NCBI GenBank assembly: GCA_902774685.1
Contig: CACYJH010000017.1
Coordinates: forward strand, 1-61,941
Direction of reading: 5' to 3'
Length of the DNA stretch: 61,941 bases
Source: an uncultured Methanobrevibacter sp.
GTDB lineage: Archaea > Methanobacteriota > Methanobacteria > Methanobacteriales > Methanobacteriaceae
The translations under genes and the position numbers were made by a program. The notes beneath the pieces were generated by a model, which was not told where the DNA came from, did not search any database, and saw nothing but the letters and a program-made list of their open reading frames with translations. Every line of letters starts with the position of its first letter. Position 1 is the first letter of the stretch. This document shows, piece after piece, positions 53,110-61,941 of the stretch.

Positions 53110-53787
53110 ATGAGAATTGTAGCTGCAATCGGAGGATCAATATTATTACAGGATTATAATGCAGAAAGATTTAAGGAATATGCAAAGCTCCTTAAGGAAT
53201 TAAGCTCAGAACATGAATTGTTTGTTGTTGTAGGTGGAGGAAAACCTGCAAGAGAGTACATTGGGGTTGTTAGAGACCTTGGTGCAGGAGAAGCAAAATG
53301 TGATGATATTGGAATAGAAGTTACAAGAGTAAATGCAAAACTTCTATTGCTTGCACTTGGTGATTTCGCATATCAAAGAGTGCCTCATAACTTCCAGGAA
53401 GCTTTAGAATACTCTGCAACTGGAAAAATAGTTGTTATGGGTGGAACTGAACCTGCACACAGTACAGATGCAGTATCTGCAATCTTGGCTGAATATGTTC
53501 AAGCAGACCTTTTAGTTAACTTGACAGCAGTTGACGGACTTTACACTAAAGACCCTAAAAAGTATGATGACGCTGAATTGATTGAAGAGATTACAGCTTC
53601 TGACATGATGGAAATCATCAGTGGAAATGAAGTTAAGGCTGGAACCTATGAATTCATTGACACAACTGCAATTCAAATGATCAAACGTTCCAATTTGGAA
53701 ACTGTAATAGCTAACGGTAATGACCCACAAAACCTAATTAGAGCTATTAAAGGCGAAAAGATAGGAACCCGTGTTATCTCTGAATAG
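53110..53787 (+). CDS. pyrH: UMP kinase
   Basis: 225 residues of the archaeal UMP kinase type in the amino-acid kinase family: IGGSIL (phosphate loop), [29 protein letters not shown] (UMP/ATP site), and [19 protein letters not shown]. It phosphorylates UMP to UDP with ATP in pyrimidine biosynthesis. AAAAGGTGAATTT precedes the ATG. The 53788-53917 gap holds T-tracts. Confidence 0.95.
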   Translation: MRIVAAIGGSILLQDYNAERFKEYAKLLKELSSEHELFVVVGGGKPAREYIGVVRDLGAGEAKCDDIGIEVTRVNAKLLLLALGDFAYQRVPHNFQEALEYSATGKIVVMGGTEPAHSTDAVSAILAEYVQADLLVNLTAVDGLYTKDPKKYDDAELIEEITASDMMEIISGNEVKAGTYEFIDTTAIQMIKRSNLETVIANGNDPQNLIRAIKGEKIGTRVISE

Positions 53788-53882
53788 ATAACACAATTAC
53801 TTTTTTTAATTATAAAATAGAAAATTTTGTTCAAACTTTTTTTTAAGAATTTTTTCTAATAAAAAATGAAAATTATTTTGAT

Positions 53883-53903
53883 CAAACTTTTTCTAAAAGT
53901 TTG
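53883..53903 (+). terminator. Hairpin before tatD
   Basis: CAAACTTTT/AAAAGTTTG, perfect 9-bp arms with a TCT loop, followed by TTTTAG. It lies between pyrH and the ribosome binding site of the next gene and could terminate pyrH transcripts or control tatD translation. Confidence 0.4.
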
Positions 53904-53917
53904 TTTTAGTGATTGAA

Positions 53918-54712
53918 ATGACTGGATTAATTGATATAGGCCTAAATTTAATGCACAAATCCTTTGATAAAAATAGGGAAGAAATCATAAGTAATGCCAA
54001 TGCAGTTGGAGTGAGCCAGTTCATCATAACTGGAACCCACATCAAATCAAGCGAAACTGCATTGAATTATGCAAAACAAGAACAATTCAAAGATGTCTTA
54101 TTTTCTACTGCAGGAGTTCATCCTCATGATGCAAAGACCTGTGATGAAAACACCATCGACACTTTAAGGGAATTTGCTAAGGAAGACTGTGTTGTGGCTA
54201 TAGGAGAATGTGGCCTTGACTACAACAGGAACTATTCCCCTCAAGATGTTCAAAGGAAATGGTTCGAGGAACAGGTAAAGCTTGCAGATGAATTGAACAT
54301 GCCCCTCTTCCTACATGAAAGGGAAGCGCATGAAGATTTGGTGAAGATACTTGAAAAGTATCCGAACATGTGTGAAAAGGCTTGTGTTCATTGTTTTACA
54401 GGAACAAAGGAGGAAGCTCTAAAGTACCTTGAACTAGGCTGCTCCATTGGAGTGACCGGATGGATCTGTGATGAGAGAAGAGGCCAATCATTGCAGGAAG
54501 CAGTGACTGTAATACCTCCTGAAAGAATGATGATAGAAACAGATGCTCCTTTCCTTATTCCAAGAAACTTCCCTAAAAAGCCTAAATCCAATAAGAACAA
54601 ACCGGAATATTTACCTCATATCCTAGATACAATAGCTCATTACAAGGATATGGATAGTGTTGAGCTTGGTGAAAAGGTAAGCGAAACCACAAGAAAATTC
54701 TTCAATATATAG
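53918..54712 (+). CDS. tatD: TatD-family metal-dependent hydrolase
   Basis: 264 residues from ATG 53918, where GTGATTGAA is the ribosome binding site. LIDIGLNLMH (usual D-x-H-x-H altered: the family's first HxH becomes GLNLMH), TAGVHPHD, IGECGLDY, FLHEREAH, VHCFTG and ETDAPFL follow the TatD order. These are metal-dependent DNases or deacylases of the amidohydrolase fold. The changed first metal motif (NLMH) is common in a subset of TatD proteins. Confidence 0.9.
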   Translation: MTGLIDIGLNLMHKSFDKNREEIISNANAVGVSQFIITGTHIKSSETALNYAKQEQFKDVLFSTAGVHPHDAKTCDENTIDTLREFAKEDCVVAIGECGLDYNRNYSPQDVQRKWFEEQVKLADELNMPLFLHEREAHEDLVKILEKYPNMCEKACVHCFTGTKEEALKYLELGCSIGVTGWICDERRGQSLQEAVTVIPPERMMIETDAPFLIPRNFPKKPKSNKNKPEYLPHILDTIAHYKDMDSVELGEKVSETTRKFFNI

Positions 54713-54870
54713 AACATATTCAAAATTCAATCTAATCAAAGCAAATCTAAACAACATCAATTTTTATATAATATTAAATAAATAAAATTAATTGATTAAA
54801 ATTAATGATTAAAAATTAAAAAACTAATCGAAACTAATTTAACAACAAATAAAAAAAAAAAGGTGAAAAT

Positions 54871-55059
54871 ATGGTAGAACCACACAAACATTGTCCTGTA
54901 TGCGGAACCCCAATACCAATGAAAGAAAGAGTATGCTCCCCTGACTGTCAAAGAGTATTAGAACAACAACAAAAGAACCTCAGAAAAAGCAGATTGATGC
55001 TATTTGGTGTAATTGTAATATTTATTCTCGTATGGGCATATTTCATGTTCTTTAAATAA
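54871..55059 (+). CDS. DUF2116 zinc-ribbon membrane protein
   Basis: 62 residues. HCPVCGTPIPMKERVCSPDC is a treble-clef-like zinc ribbon (C-x2-C ... C-x3-C), followed by a basic helix and one C-terminal transmembrane helix (MLFGVIVIFILVWAYF). This is the DUF2116 layout found in many Euryarchaeota. AAAAGGTGAAAAT precedes the ATG. Function unknown. Confidence 0.85.
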   Translation: MVEPHKHCPVCGTPIPMKERVCSPDCQRVLEQQQKNLRKSRLMLFGVIVIFILVWAYFMFFK

Positions 55060-55182
55060 ACAATTAATTAATTACATAATTAAATAATTAAAAAGAACTT
55101 AATCAAAAATCAATATTGGCTATTAAATATTAATAGCTGATAAAATCTTTATTTTTATTTAAAACTATTTTTAAGTGATAAA

Positions 55183-55518
55183 ATGTTATTATCCTCAACA
55201 AGTACCTTAGATAACAAAACAATAATAAAATATCATGGATTGGTTCACGGAGAGGCCTTGATTGGATCCAACATATATAAGGATTTGTTCTCTGGAGTCA
55301 GAGACGTTGTAAGAGGAAGAACCACCACTTATGAAGAAGAGCTTCAAGAAGCAAGAGATGACGCGATTAAAGCTATGGAATCAAAAGCGGAAGAATATGG
55401 TGCAAATGGAATCATAGGATTGAAGATATCCTACAATAACCTCGGAGGTACCATGGGAAACACCATTTTAGTTAATGTCTATGGAACCGCGGTAACTTTC
55501 AAGGACAAAATCCAATAA
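55183..55518 (+). CDS. YbjQ/UPF0145 family protein
   Basis: 111 residues with the family's plan: strand YHGLVHGEALIGSN, then GVRDVVRGRTTTYEEELQEA, a helix with ARDDAIKAMESKAEEYGAN, and GIIGLKISYNN ... VNVYGTAVTF. These small proteins form pentamer-like barrels and are sometimes called heavy-metal-binding, with little direct evidence. A membrane protein with a related domain follows 54 nt downstream. Confidence 0.88.
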   Translation: MLLSSTSTLDNKTIIKYHGLVHGEALIGSNIYKDLFSGVRDVVRGRTTTYEEELQEARDDAIKAMESKAEEYGANGIIGLKISYNNLGGTMGNTILVNVYGTAVTFKDKIQ

Positions 55519-55572
55519 AACTTTTTTAAAAACCGTAAACTTGTCTATGAGACAAAATCGAAGAGTGAATAA

Positions 55573-56481
55573 ATGCAAACAGAAATTAAAGAAAAGTTAA
55601 ATAGCCTGCATACCAGAGAAGGGCGGATTAAATTCCTTAAGGAAATAGCATGCATTGCTTTTGGAACAGCACTAGGTATAACTTCCTATGTTTTTTGCCT
55701 ATACTATCATATTGCTATTTTCGGATGGAACTTCGGATTGGTTCTTGCTCCACTGCTTGCAGGATATGCTGAAAGCTATGCTGCAAAAAAGCTTGTTCAT
55801 GAAAGTACAGGAGCAATCAGTGCATTTATTCTTTTCATAATTACAGTAATCTACGGTTTCATCATTGCAAATCCTACCTTAGGATTCAATGTCATCACTG
55901 CAGGAAGTATAGTCATCATACTCCAAGCAGCATTCCCTACTGCAGTAAACTATTTCCTGATAGCAATGGGTTTAGGTATTGTATCTCACATTTCAGGTGT
56001 TTTCAAGAAAATCACCATGTTCTTTACAGGCATATATGAAAAAATCTTTAACAAGACTTCAAAACTCAAAGCAAGATATTTCAAAAGACATGCTCATACA
56101 AGACATGATTTCTATGATATGGAACTAGAAATGAATGGTTTAGGAGTTCGTCTATTTACTTTGGAATACCCTCCAGAAGGATTAAGAATTATAGAACGGA
56201 AAGGAATCTATGAAACAAGACATATCTTTTCATCAGACAGAAAAGAGGAAATCGAATTAGGGCTTCAAGATGTCTTGGAAGAATATGTTCTTATGGATGT
56301 AAGGCTTGCAAAAGATAAGGCATTATTGAAATTAATCAAACAGTTAAAAGCAGATGGATGTAATGGCTTATTAAATTTAGATATAATTTATGACACTGTA
56401 GGGCCAAGAAAAGGAAAAAACAATAACCAAGTAATCTTAAAAGGAACTGGTGTTGTTTTTGAAGAAAATGATGAAATTTAG
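55573..56481 (+). CDS. Membrane protein with C-terminal YbjQ-like domain
   Basis: 302 residues. Four or five membrane helices (~25-150) precede a soluble domain with GLGVRLFTLEYPPEG, a helix ALLKLIKQLKADGCNGLLNL and a final VILKGTGVVF. This mirrors the YbjQ order (…GANGIIGLKI … YGTAVTF). It is likely a membrane-tethered version of the protein encoded just upstream and may form a mixed complex with it. Function unknown. Confidence 0.7.
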   Translation: MQTEIKEKLNSLHTREGRIKFLKEIACIAFGTALGITSYVFCLYYHIAIFGWNFGLVLAPLLAGYAESYAAKKLVHESTGAISAFILFIITVIYGFIIANPTLGFNVITAGSIVIILQAAFPTAVNYFLIAMGLGIVSHISGVFKKITMFFTGIYEKIFNKTSKLKARYFKRHAHTRHDFYDMELEMNGLGVRLFTLEYPPEGLRIIERKGIYETRHIFSSDRKEEIELGLQDVLEEYVLMDVRLAKDKALLKLIKQLKADGCNGLLNLDIIYDTVGPRKGKNNNQVILKGTGVVFEENDEI

Positions 56482-56497
56482 AAGTTCATCCCTATTT

Positions 56498-57328
56498 TTA
56501 CAAACCCAATAGAATAGCTATTGGATCAAATCCAATCATTTTTATTGCCATATAAATCAAGATAAGTGCAAATATTTGTTTCAATCTCTTTTCAGGCATT
56601 TTATAAACTAGTTTTGCACCGATTGTAGCCATAGGAACTGAAAACATCACTATAATAACAAAATTCACCAAACTTACATAACCTAATGAGTAAGGCATCG
56701 GATTGACACCAAGACCTGTATAGATATAAGAGATAAGCCCCCCAATAGCTGTAAATGCAATGAATACAGAAGATGTTCCAATAGCTTGAATCAAGCTGAA
56801 TCCAAAGAGTATGCAAAGAGATGGAATCAGGAAAACTCCTCCACCAACACCAAGCAAACCGGAAATGATACCTATTGAAAAACCTACAATACCTGCATTA
56901 AGCAAATTAAATTGAATCAATGATTTTTCCCCATCACTTCTGGAACCGAAGAGCATATCCAATGCCACAAAAATCAGAAGACATGCAAATATGATCTGCA
57001 AGATTCTTGTAGGAACCATATTAGCCAAAAGACCTCCGCAGAATCCTCCAATGATACCAAAAATCGCAAGTCTGATTGCAGGTTTGACAATTGACCTGTT
57101 CTTCTTTTGATGCTGATATGCACCAGATGCAGCAGTCGGTATTATGATTGCCAAGCTGGTTCCCAAGGACACCATCATGGCAAGTGAAGGGTCAACTCCA
57201 ACTGATGTGAACAGGAAGAATTGCAAAGGAACCATCAGGAATCCGCCACCAACTCCAAGCAATCCTGAAGCGAATCCAGCAAAGATTCCTATTAGAATCA
57301 ATCCGATATAAAAGCTAATTGGAAACAT
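56498..57328 (-). CDS. TauE/SafE-family exporter
   Basis: 276 residues with about eight membrane helices and the two family repeats GVGGGFLMVPLQF and GVGGGVFLIPSLC at the starts of the two halves. The family exports or imports sulfur-containing organic anions such as sulfite or sulfoacetate. The substrate here is not known. Convergent with the upstream plus-strand gene, which ends 16 nt before its stop. Confidence 0.9.
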   Translation of the reverse strand: MFPISFYIGLILIGIFAGFASGLLGVGGGFLMVPLQFFLFTSVGVDPSLAMMVSLGTSLAIIIPTAASGAYQHQKKNRSIVKPAIRLAIFGIIGGFCGGLLANMVPTRILQIIFACLLIFVALDMLFGSRSDGEKSLIQFNLLNAGIVGFSIGIISGLLGVGGGVFLIPSLCILFGFSLIQAIGTSSVFIAFTAIGGLISYIYTGLGVNPMPYSLGYVSLVNFVIIVMFSVPMATIGAKLVYKMPEKRLKQIFALILIYMAIKMIGFDPIAILLGL

Positions 57329-57545
57329 AATAACACTTTAATTAAATTTAATTAAATTAAATATAAAAATTTATAAATTATATGATTAATAAAAATTATA
57401 ATAATACTAATTAGAATTATACTAATTTTAGTAATATTAATTATAGTAATGCTAATTATAGTACATATAATCAATTTATATTTCATGTTTTAAATAAATA
57501 TTTGAATTTAAAATTTTAGACAATTTAATGCAGCGAGGAAGTCTT

Positions 57546-58658
57546 ATGAAAAAGATAAACAAGTATATTCCTTTTGGAATAATTTTAATCATTTTTGGAA
57601 CTTTGCTATTCTTCTTAAGTGGAATAGACCAATTCATAAGACCATTTGCCCAACCGATTCTAATGGGATCCTCAAAAGGAAAGGACATACTCTTTTTTGT
57701 AGTCTTTGGAATAACAATCATCCTATCCACAATTGGAGACAATGATAAGATATACAGTTATTTCATGAATCTTAATATTCCAAAAATCCTTAAGGATAAT
57801 GATTTTTACTTGAAATTATCCCTAACACTATTTCTATTCACTGCAATAATGGGTTTGGTTGTGGAAGTCTACTTAAGAAGCACACTTGGACTCGATTGGA
57901 ATACAATCCTTGTCATAATGAACCCAAGCATGACAAGTACCAGCATTCTCCATTCCCATTTGTATAAGGCAATATTTGGAATCATCCTCGGAGGCATTTT
58001 AACCTATATTCCTGCAGGAATACATACTGGAAGCTCATTAAGTGCATATACACCAAGCCTAATCTATGTGCTCTTCATCTTAATTCCTATCATATACATT
58101 GCAATGGTCATGTCATTGCAAAGACGTAAATGGCTATCAAGAATTTTGTTGGCATTTACAAGCACATTAGGGATAATTGGAATTATGGATGGAGGTTTGT
58201 TTGGAACTCCTGCAGTTGGCGGAATATATGGAATGCTTATAATACTGTTTAACGGCAATATTTTAGATGGATTTTCAGACTTATTAAGCAGAAGAGACGA
58301 AAGAGATATTGTCAAATCAGAAATATCAGATAAAGTCAGTAGAAATAAGGAATCCAAAATCAGGCTTTTCAAGAAATTCTTGCCTCACATCGCATTGATA
58401 TTGATCATTGTCTTAAGGTTTTCAATTGCATTTTATGGTGCTTGTCCTGATTCTTATGAAGTGAATATATACAATACTCATGACATTGATGCTTTAAATC
58501 AATACGATACATTAAATTTAACAGAGCATCAAAATAAAACAACAGTTTATCTTTCAAATGAATATAATGAGATGGAATTGTTAAATAACTTAGCCGTCAG
58601 TTTGGATGGAAAATGTGATTGGTATTCCTTAAGCTGGAACATCTATTCATATTTATAA
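57546..58658 (+). CDS. Multi-pass membrane protein of unknown function
   Basis: 370 residues from ATG 57546 (GCGAGGAAGTCTT before it). Around seven hydrophobic helices, a conserved-looking middle loop LHSHLYKAIFGIILGG and IMDGGLFGTPAVGG, a charged cytoplasmic loop (DLLSRRDERDIVKSE), and a final extracytoplasmic ~80 residues. No family recognised. It precedes the fused glycosyltransferase by ~100 nt on the same strand, so a link to cell-wall or glycolipid assembly is possible. Confidence 0.7.
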   Translation: MKKINKYIPFGIILIIFGTLLFFLSGIDQFIRPFAQPILMGSSKGKDILFFVVFGITIILSTIGDNDKIYSYFMNLNIPKILKDNDFYLKLSLTLFLFTAIMGLVVEVYLRSTLGLDWNTILVIMNPSMTSTSILHSHLYKAIFGIILGGILTYIPAGIHTGSSLSAYTPSLIYVLFILIPIIYIAMVMSLQRRKWLSRILLAFTSTLGIIGIMDGGLFGTPAVGGIYGMLIILFNGNILDGFSDLLSRRDERDIVKSEISDKVSRNKESKIRLFKKFLPHIALILIIVLRFSIAFYGACPDSYEVNIYNTHDIDALNQYDTLNLTEHQNKTTVYLSNEYNEMELLNNLAVSLDGKCDWYSLSWNIYSYL

Positions 58659-58754
58659 TGAATAATTCAAAAAAATTTTTAACTTGATTAACAAATATTA
58701 TAATAATAAAAATAAGATTATCTAAACCAATAAAAACTCCCAAGAGATGATAAA

Positions 58755-60821
58755 ATGAAAATCAGTATTATCATACCTACATACAATGAAGAGGAATATC
58801 TTCCGAAATTGCTAGAAAGCATCAAGTCTCAGGATTTCACAGATTATGAAGTAATAGTGGCAGATGCACAATCCAATGATAATACTAGAGAAATAGCCAA
58901 GGAATATGGTTGTGTTGTCGTTGAGGGAGGACTTCCTGGAATCGGAAGAAACAACGGTGCAAAAGTTGCAAAAGGAGAAATATTGCTATTTTTAGATTCA
59001 GATTTGGAGCTTACAGAAAATTACCTCACTAATGTGATTGAAGAATTTGAAGCGGACGGCTTAGGTATAGCAATCACCCAAATGACCCCACTTTCAGAAA
59101 AGAAAAGGGACAAATACCTTCACGACTTGGCAAACTGGTTCATGATAGCTGTTGAAAACATCAAGCCTCATGGTGCAGGCTGCTATGGAATCATCTCCAG
59201 AAAGGAATTGCATGATGAATGCAATGGATTCGATGAGGATTTAAGCTTTGGTGAAGACACTGACTATATTGAGAGATTAGCTGAAATAAGCGAATTCAAG
59301 GTTCTTAGAAATGCCAAAATTGGAGTTTCTACAAGACGGCTTGAGGAAGAAGGTCTCTACACATTACTTAAACAATATGGAAAAAGCACTGTCAATGACT
59401 TTAGAGGAAAGAGAACAACTGCCGAAGAATTAGGTTATGGATTTGGTCATGGATCCAATGCAGAGGATTATGAATTTTCACATAACCCAATTGAGGCACT
59501 TGACAGTGTTGATATGGAAAGGATTGCTGAAAAATCCAGAAACCGTATGATAAAGGATAGAATCAACAAGTTCAAGGATAGGGAACCTGAAGAAAACGAA
59601 TTGATTGAGGTTCAAGTTAACGAGAATGAAACAACCTTGATTGGTGTTGATTCCGAAAGCATGAAGAATCTGGAAAGGCCTGAAGATGATGGCTTGCTTT
59701 TAGATAGTGGAGAAGATAGCGATAATGCGCTGATTACATTGGAAGATGCAATAGCGGAAACAGGAAGAAAAAGAATATTCTACTCAATCTGCGGAGAAGG
59801 AATGGGACATGCAATCAGAAGCAGCGTAATCCTTGAGCATTTGACTAAAAAATATGACGTTTATATATTTTCAAGTGAAAGGGCATATGAGTTCCTAGCA
59901 CAAAAATTCGATAATGTTTTTGAAATCGGAGGATTCAATACAGTTTATGAAAACAATGTAGTGAGAACCAAGAAGACATTCTTCAAGGCAATGAAGGCAA
60001 ATCCTACCAACTTGAAGGATGGATACAATGTCTTGTATAAGCAATACAAAAAGGTCAAACCAAACATTATCATATCTGACTTTGAAAACTATTCAAGTAT
60101 GCTCAGCAAGCTTATGAACATTCCATTGATCAGTTTGGACAATATCCACATGCTTACACAATGTGAGTACGATTATCCTCCAAACCATAGGATAGACATG
60201 ATGACTGCAAAGGCAGTGTGCAAATCATATATCCTAAGACCTAAAAGGCATATCATTACAAGTTTCTTCTACCCTCCTTTAAAGCATCCTCATATGACTG
60301 CACTTTATCCGCCAGTCCTAAGGAAAGAGATTATGGAACTTAAACCTGAAAAAGGAGATCATGTATTGGTTTATCAGACAGCTGAATCAAGCATCAACCT
60401 TATGGAAGAGCTTAAGAAATTGGATTACAAGTTCATTGTCTATGGATTCAATAAGGACGAAGTGGACGGAAATCTGACCTATAGGTCATTCAATGAAGAG
60501 CAGATATTTGAAGACATGAGAACTGCAAAGGCAATCATTGTAAATGGCGGATTCACCATGATTTCAGAGGCAATATATCTCAAGAAGCCTATCTACAGCA
60601 CTCCTGCACATAAGAACTTTGAACAGATCTTAAATGGATTCTATGTAGAAAAGTTAGGTTTCGGAGAATCCCATGAAGAATTGAAGGTTGATGAGATAAA
60701 ATCATTCCTTAATAATCTTGATGTCTATCAAGCAAACTTGGACAAAGTTGAACCATGGGACAATAGTGCAATTCTTGAAGATTTAGACTTGAGCATTGAA
60801 AAATATTCAAGGCTTGATTAG
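58755..60821 (+). CDS. Fused GT2 and GT28-like glycosyltransferase
   Basis: 688 residues with two catalytic parts. Residues 1-~235 are a GT-A family 2 transferase (SIIIPTYNEEEYLPKLLESI, DADAQSN-like VADAQSND, LFLDSDLEL as DxD, and GFDEDLSFGEDTDY). A ~100-residue acidic linker follows. From ~340 a GT-B domain starts FYSICGEGMGHAIRSSVIL and ends NGGFTMISEAIYLKKPIYSTP, like the MJ1255-type GT28 relatives. Both parts look active. A single protein probably adds two sugars in a glycolipid, glycoprotein or wall-polymer pathway. GAGATGATAAA precedes the ATG. Confidence 0.85.
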   Translation: MKISIIIPTYNEEEYLPKLLESIKSQDFTDYEVIVADAQSNDNTREIAKEYGCVVVEGGLPGIGRNNGAKVAKGEILLFLDSDLELTENYLTNVIEEFEADGLGIAITQMTPLSEKKRDKYLHDLANWFMIAVENIKPHGAGCYGIISRKELHDECNGFDEDLSFGEDTDYIERLAEISEFKVLRNAKIGVSTRRLEEEGLYTLLKQYGKSTVNDFRGKRTTAEELGYGFGHGSNAEDYEFSHNPIEALDSVDMERIAEKSRNRMIKDRINKFKDREPEENELIEVQVNENETTLIGVDSESMKNLERPEDDGLLLDSGEDSDNALITLEDAIAETGRKRIFYSICGEGMGHAIRSSVILEHLTKKYDVYIFSSERAYEFLAQKFDNVFEIGGFNTVYENNVVRTKKTFFKAMKANPTNLKDGYNVLYKQYKKVKPNIIISDFENYSSMLSKLMNIPLISLDNIHMLTQCEYDYPPNHRIDMMTAKAVCKSYILRPKRHIITSFFYPPLKHPHMTALYPPVLRKEIMELKPEKGDHVLVYQTAESSINLMEELKKLDYKFIVYGFNKDEVDGNLTYRSFNEEQIFEDMRTAKAIIVNGGFTMISEAIYLKKPIYSTPAHKNFEQILNGFYVEKLGFGESHEELKVDEIKSFLNNLDVYQANLDKVEPWDNSAILEDLDLSIEKYSRLD

Positions 60822-60878
60822 TCCCTAAATTAAAAAATAAGCATTATTTTTCTTTTTTTTAAATTATTAATTTTTACT

Positions 60879-60894
60879 TCATGTAATTACATGA
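60879..60894. repeat. 16-bp palindrome in the glycosyltransferase-tfb gap
   Basis: TCATGTAATTACATGA, perfect, followed by TTTACATGAAAG. It recalls the CATG cluster at 46593-46647 and may be a terminator or regulator site. The rest of 60822-61048 is AT-rich with T-tracts ending the upstream gene. Confidence 0.4.
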
Positions 60895-61048
60895 CTTTAC
60901 ATGAAAGTTATTTTTTTATAGTTTTTATAGGAAAAAAATCCCAATATTTTTAATAGTTCGATTAAATACGAATTAAATAAAATGTGATAAAAAAAAGAAA
61001 ATAATTAAGAGTAAATACTCCCAACTATTAAAAATATTTTGGTCAAGG

Positions 61049-61069
61049 TTTTTGGCCGAAGGCCAAAAA
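61049..61069 (-). terminator. GC-rich hairpin after tfb
   Basis: TTTTTGGCC-GAA-GGCCAAAAA, 9-bp perfect stem, 20 nt after the tfb stop; on the minus strand it ends in a T-like context. An 11-bp direct repeat AAAAAGCTTGG (61065-61075, 61078-61088) adjoins it. Its high GC content stands out in this AT-rich DNA. Confidence 0.6.
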
Positions 61070-61088
61070 GCTTGGGTAAAAAGCTTGG

Positions 61089-61941
61089 CTATAAAGTTAC
61101 GCCCATTTCTAATTGTTCAGTAAGTTCTTTGTATCTGTTACGGATAGTTACTTCAGTTACACCAGCAACATCTGCAACATCCCTTTGGGTTTTTCTTTCA
61201 CCTAATAAAACAGATGCAATGTATAATGCAGCTGCAGCTACACCAGTTGGACCTCTACCGGAAGTTAATCCTTTTTCCATTGCCTTTTCAATAATTTCAA
61301 TGGATCTGGATTGTACTTCACCAGACAAACCAAGTTCACTTGCAAATCTAGGAACGTAGTCCACTGGAGATGTAGGAGGTAACTTAATGTTCAATTCTCT
61401 TGTCAAGAATCTGTAAGTTCTTCCAACTTCTTTCTTACTTACTCTTGAAACTTCAGCGATTTCATCTAAAGTACGAGGTACTTTGCATCTTCTACAAGCT
61501 GCGTATAATGAAGCAGCCACTACACCTTCAATACTTCTTCCACGGATAAGCTTATTTTCAACTGCACTTCTGTAAACAACGGAAGCAGCTTCTCTTACAC
61601 TTCTTGGAAGACCTAATCTTGAAGAGTCTCTGTCTAATTCACTTAATGCAAAAGCCAAGTTACGTTCAGTAGCACCAGAAATTCTGATTTTTCTTTGCCA
61701 TTTTCTTAAACGGTACCATTGAGCTCTGTTTCTTGCAGGAATATCTCTACCATAGATGTCCTTATTCCTCCAATCAATCATAGTACTTAAACCTTTATCG
61801 TGAATAGTGTAAGTAATAGGAGCACCTACTCTTGTACGTTTATCTCTTTGTTCATGGTCAAATGCTCTCCATTCAGGACCCATATCTACAAGGTTTTCAT
61901 CAATAACTAATCCACAGTTAGCACAAACCACTTCTGCTCTT
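61089..61941 (-). CDS. tfb: Transcription initiation factor TFB, N-terminus beyond window
   Basis: The frame is open to the window edge. It begins within the N-terminal zinc ribbon ([19 protein letters not shown]). The B-finger region ([20 protein letters not shown]) and two cyclin repeats follow: [20 protein letters not shown] to [15 protein letters not shown], and [17 protein letters not shown] to [15 protein letters not shown] bridges TBP-bound TATA DNA and RNA polymerase. All recognisable parts are intact, and only ~20 N-terminal residues with the first CxxC are missing. Confidence 0.95.
   Translation of the reverse strand, partial: RAEVVCANCGLVIDENLVDMGPEWRAFDHEQRDKRTRVGAPITYTIHDKGLSTMIDWRNKDIYGRDIPARNRAQWYRLRKWQRKIRISGATERNLAFALSELDRDSSRLGLPRSVREAASVVYRSAVENKLIRGRSIEGVVAASLYAACRRCKVPRTLDEIAEVSRVSKKEVGRTYRFLTRELNIKLPPTSPVDYVPRFASELGLSGEVQSRSIEIIEKAMEKGLTSGRGPTGVAAAALYIASVLLGERKTQRDVADVAGVTEVTIRNRYKELTEQLEMGVTL

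Overview
The window looks like a chromosomal segment of a Methanobrevibacter-type methanogenic archaeon (order Methanobacteriales), probably close to the M. ruminantium clade. The grounds are very AT-rich intergenic DNA, TATA boxes with AGGTGAT-type ribosome binding sites, an archaeal informational core (aRF1, DUF655, archaeal UMP kinase, TFB), secreted adhesin-like proteins with Ig-like repeats, and a two-module NRPS followed by ABC exporter genes. From memory, a similar NRPS-exporter pair is reported in M. ruminantium M1; I could not check this by search.

Layout. 0-14.2 kb is mostly minus-strand surface and envelope genes: a partial adhesin with a beta-helix, small zinc-ribbon genes (two intact, one decayed), adhesin-like Ig-repeat proteins (one frameshifted), a K+ channel, a Cas4/AddB-like nuclease, and secreted proteins with C-terminal metal-binding tails. 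14.3-17.5 kb is a UvrD-like helicase fused to a PD-(D/E)XK nuclease. 18.0-21.6 kb is a plus-strand cluster of small unknown genes, an ADP-ribosylglycohydrolase and an SseB-domain protein. 21.6-25.4 kb holds zinc-ribbon/membrane proteins, a divergent histone-like protein and another SseB protein.

25.4-30.0 kb is the most unusual part. Three secreted proteins consist of a conserved leader followed by short, nearly identical peptide repeats. They share a palindromic element directly upstream of the TATA box and a long inverted repeat in the 5' UTR. The same promoter also occurs in front of a stretch with no gene, and a ~145-nt intergenic element is duplicated between units. Next to this lie a RelE-like toxin, an FtsX/MacB-type ABC exporter and the 2306-residue NRPS (30.2-41.0 kb).

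41.2-49.1 kb has two more SseB proteins, a Nudix hydrolase, a rubrerythrin with three stacked palindromes upstream, a formyl-THF cyclo-ligase-like protein, three PsbP/Mog1-like proteins, a coiled-coil protein and a secreted tannase-like esterase. 49.6-61.9 kb is conserved housekeeping and membrane biology: DUF655-aRF1, a PAP2-like membrane protein, UMP kinase, TatD, DUF2116, a YbjQ pair, a TauE/SafE exporter, an unknown membrane protein, a GT2-GT28-like fusion glycosyltransferase and the 3' part of tfb. I saw no rRNA, tRNA, CRISPR array or insertion sequence.
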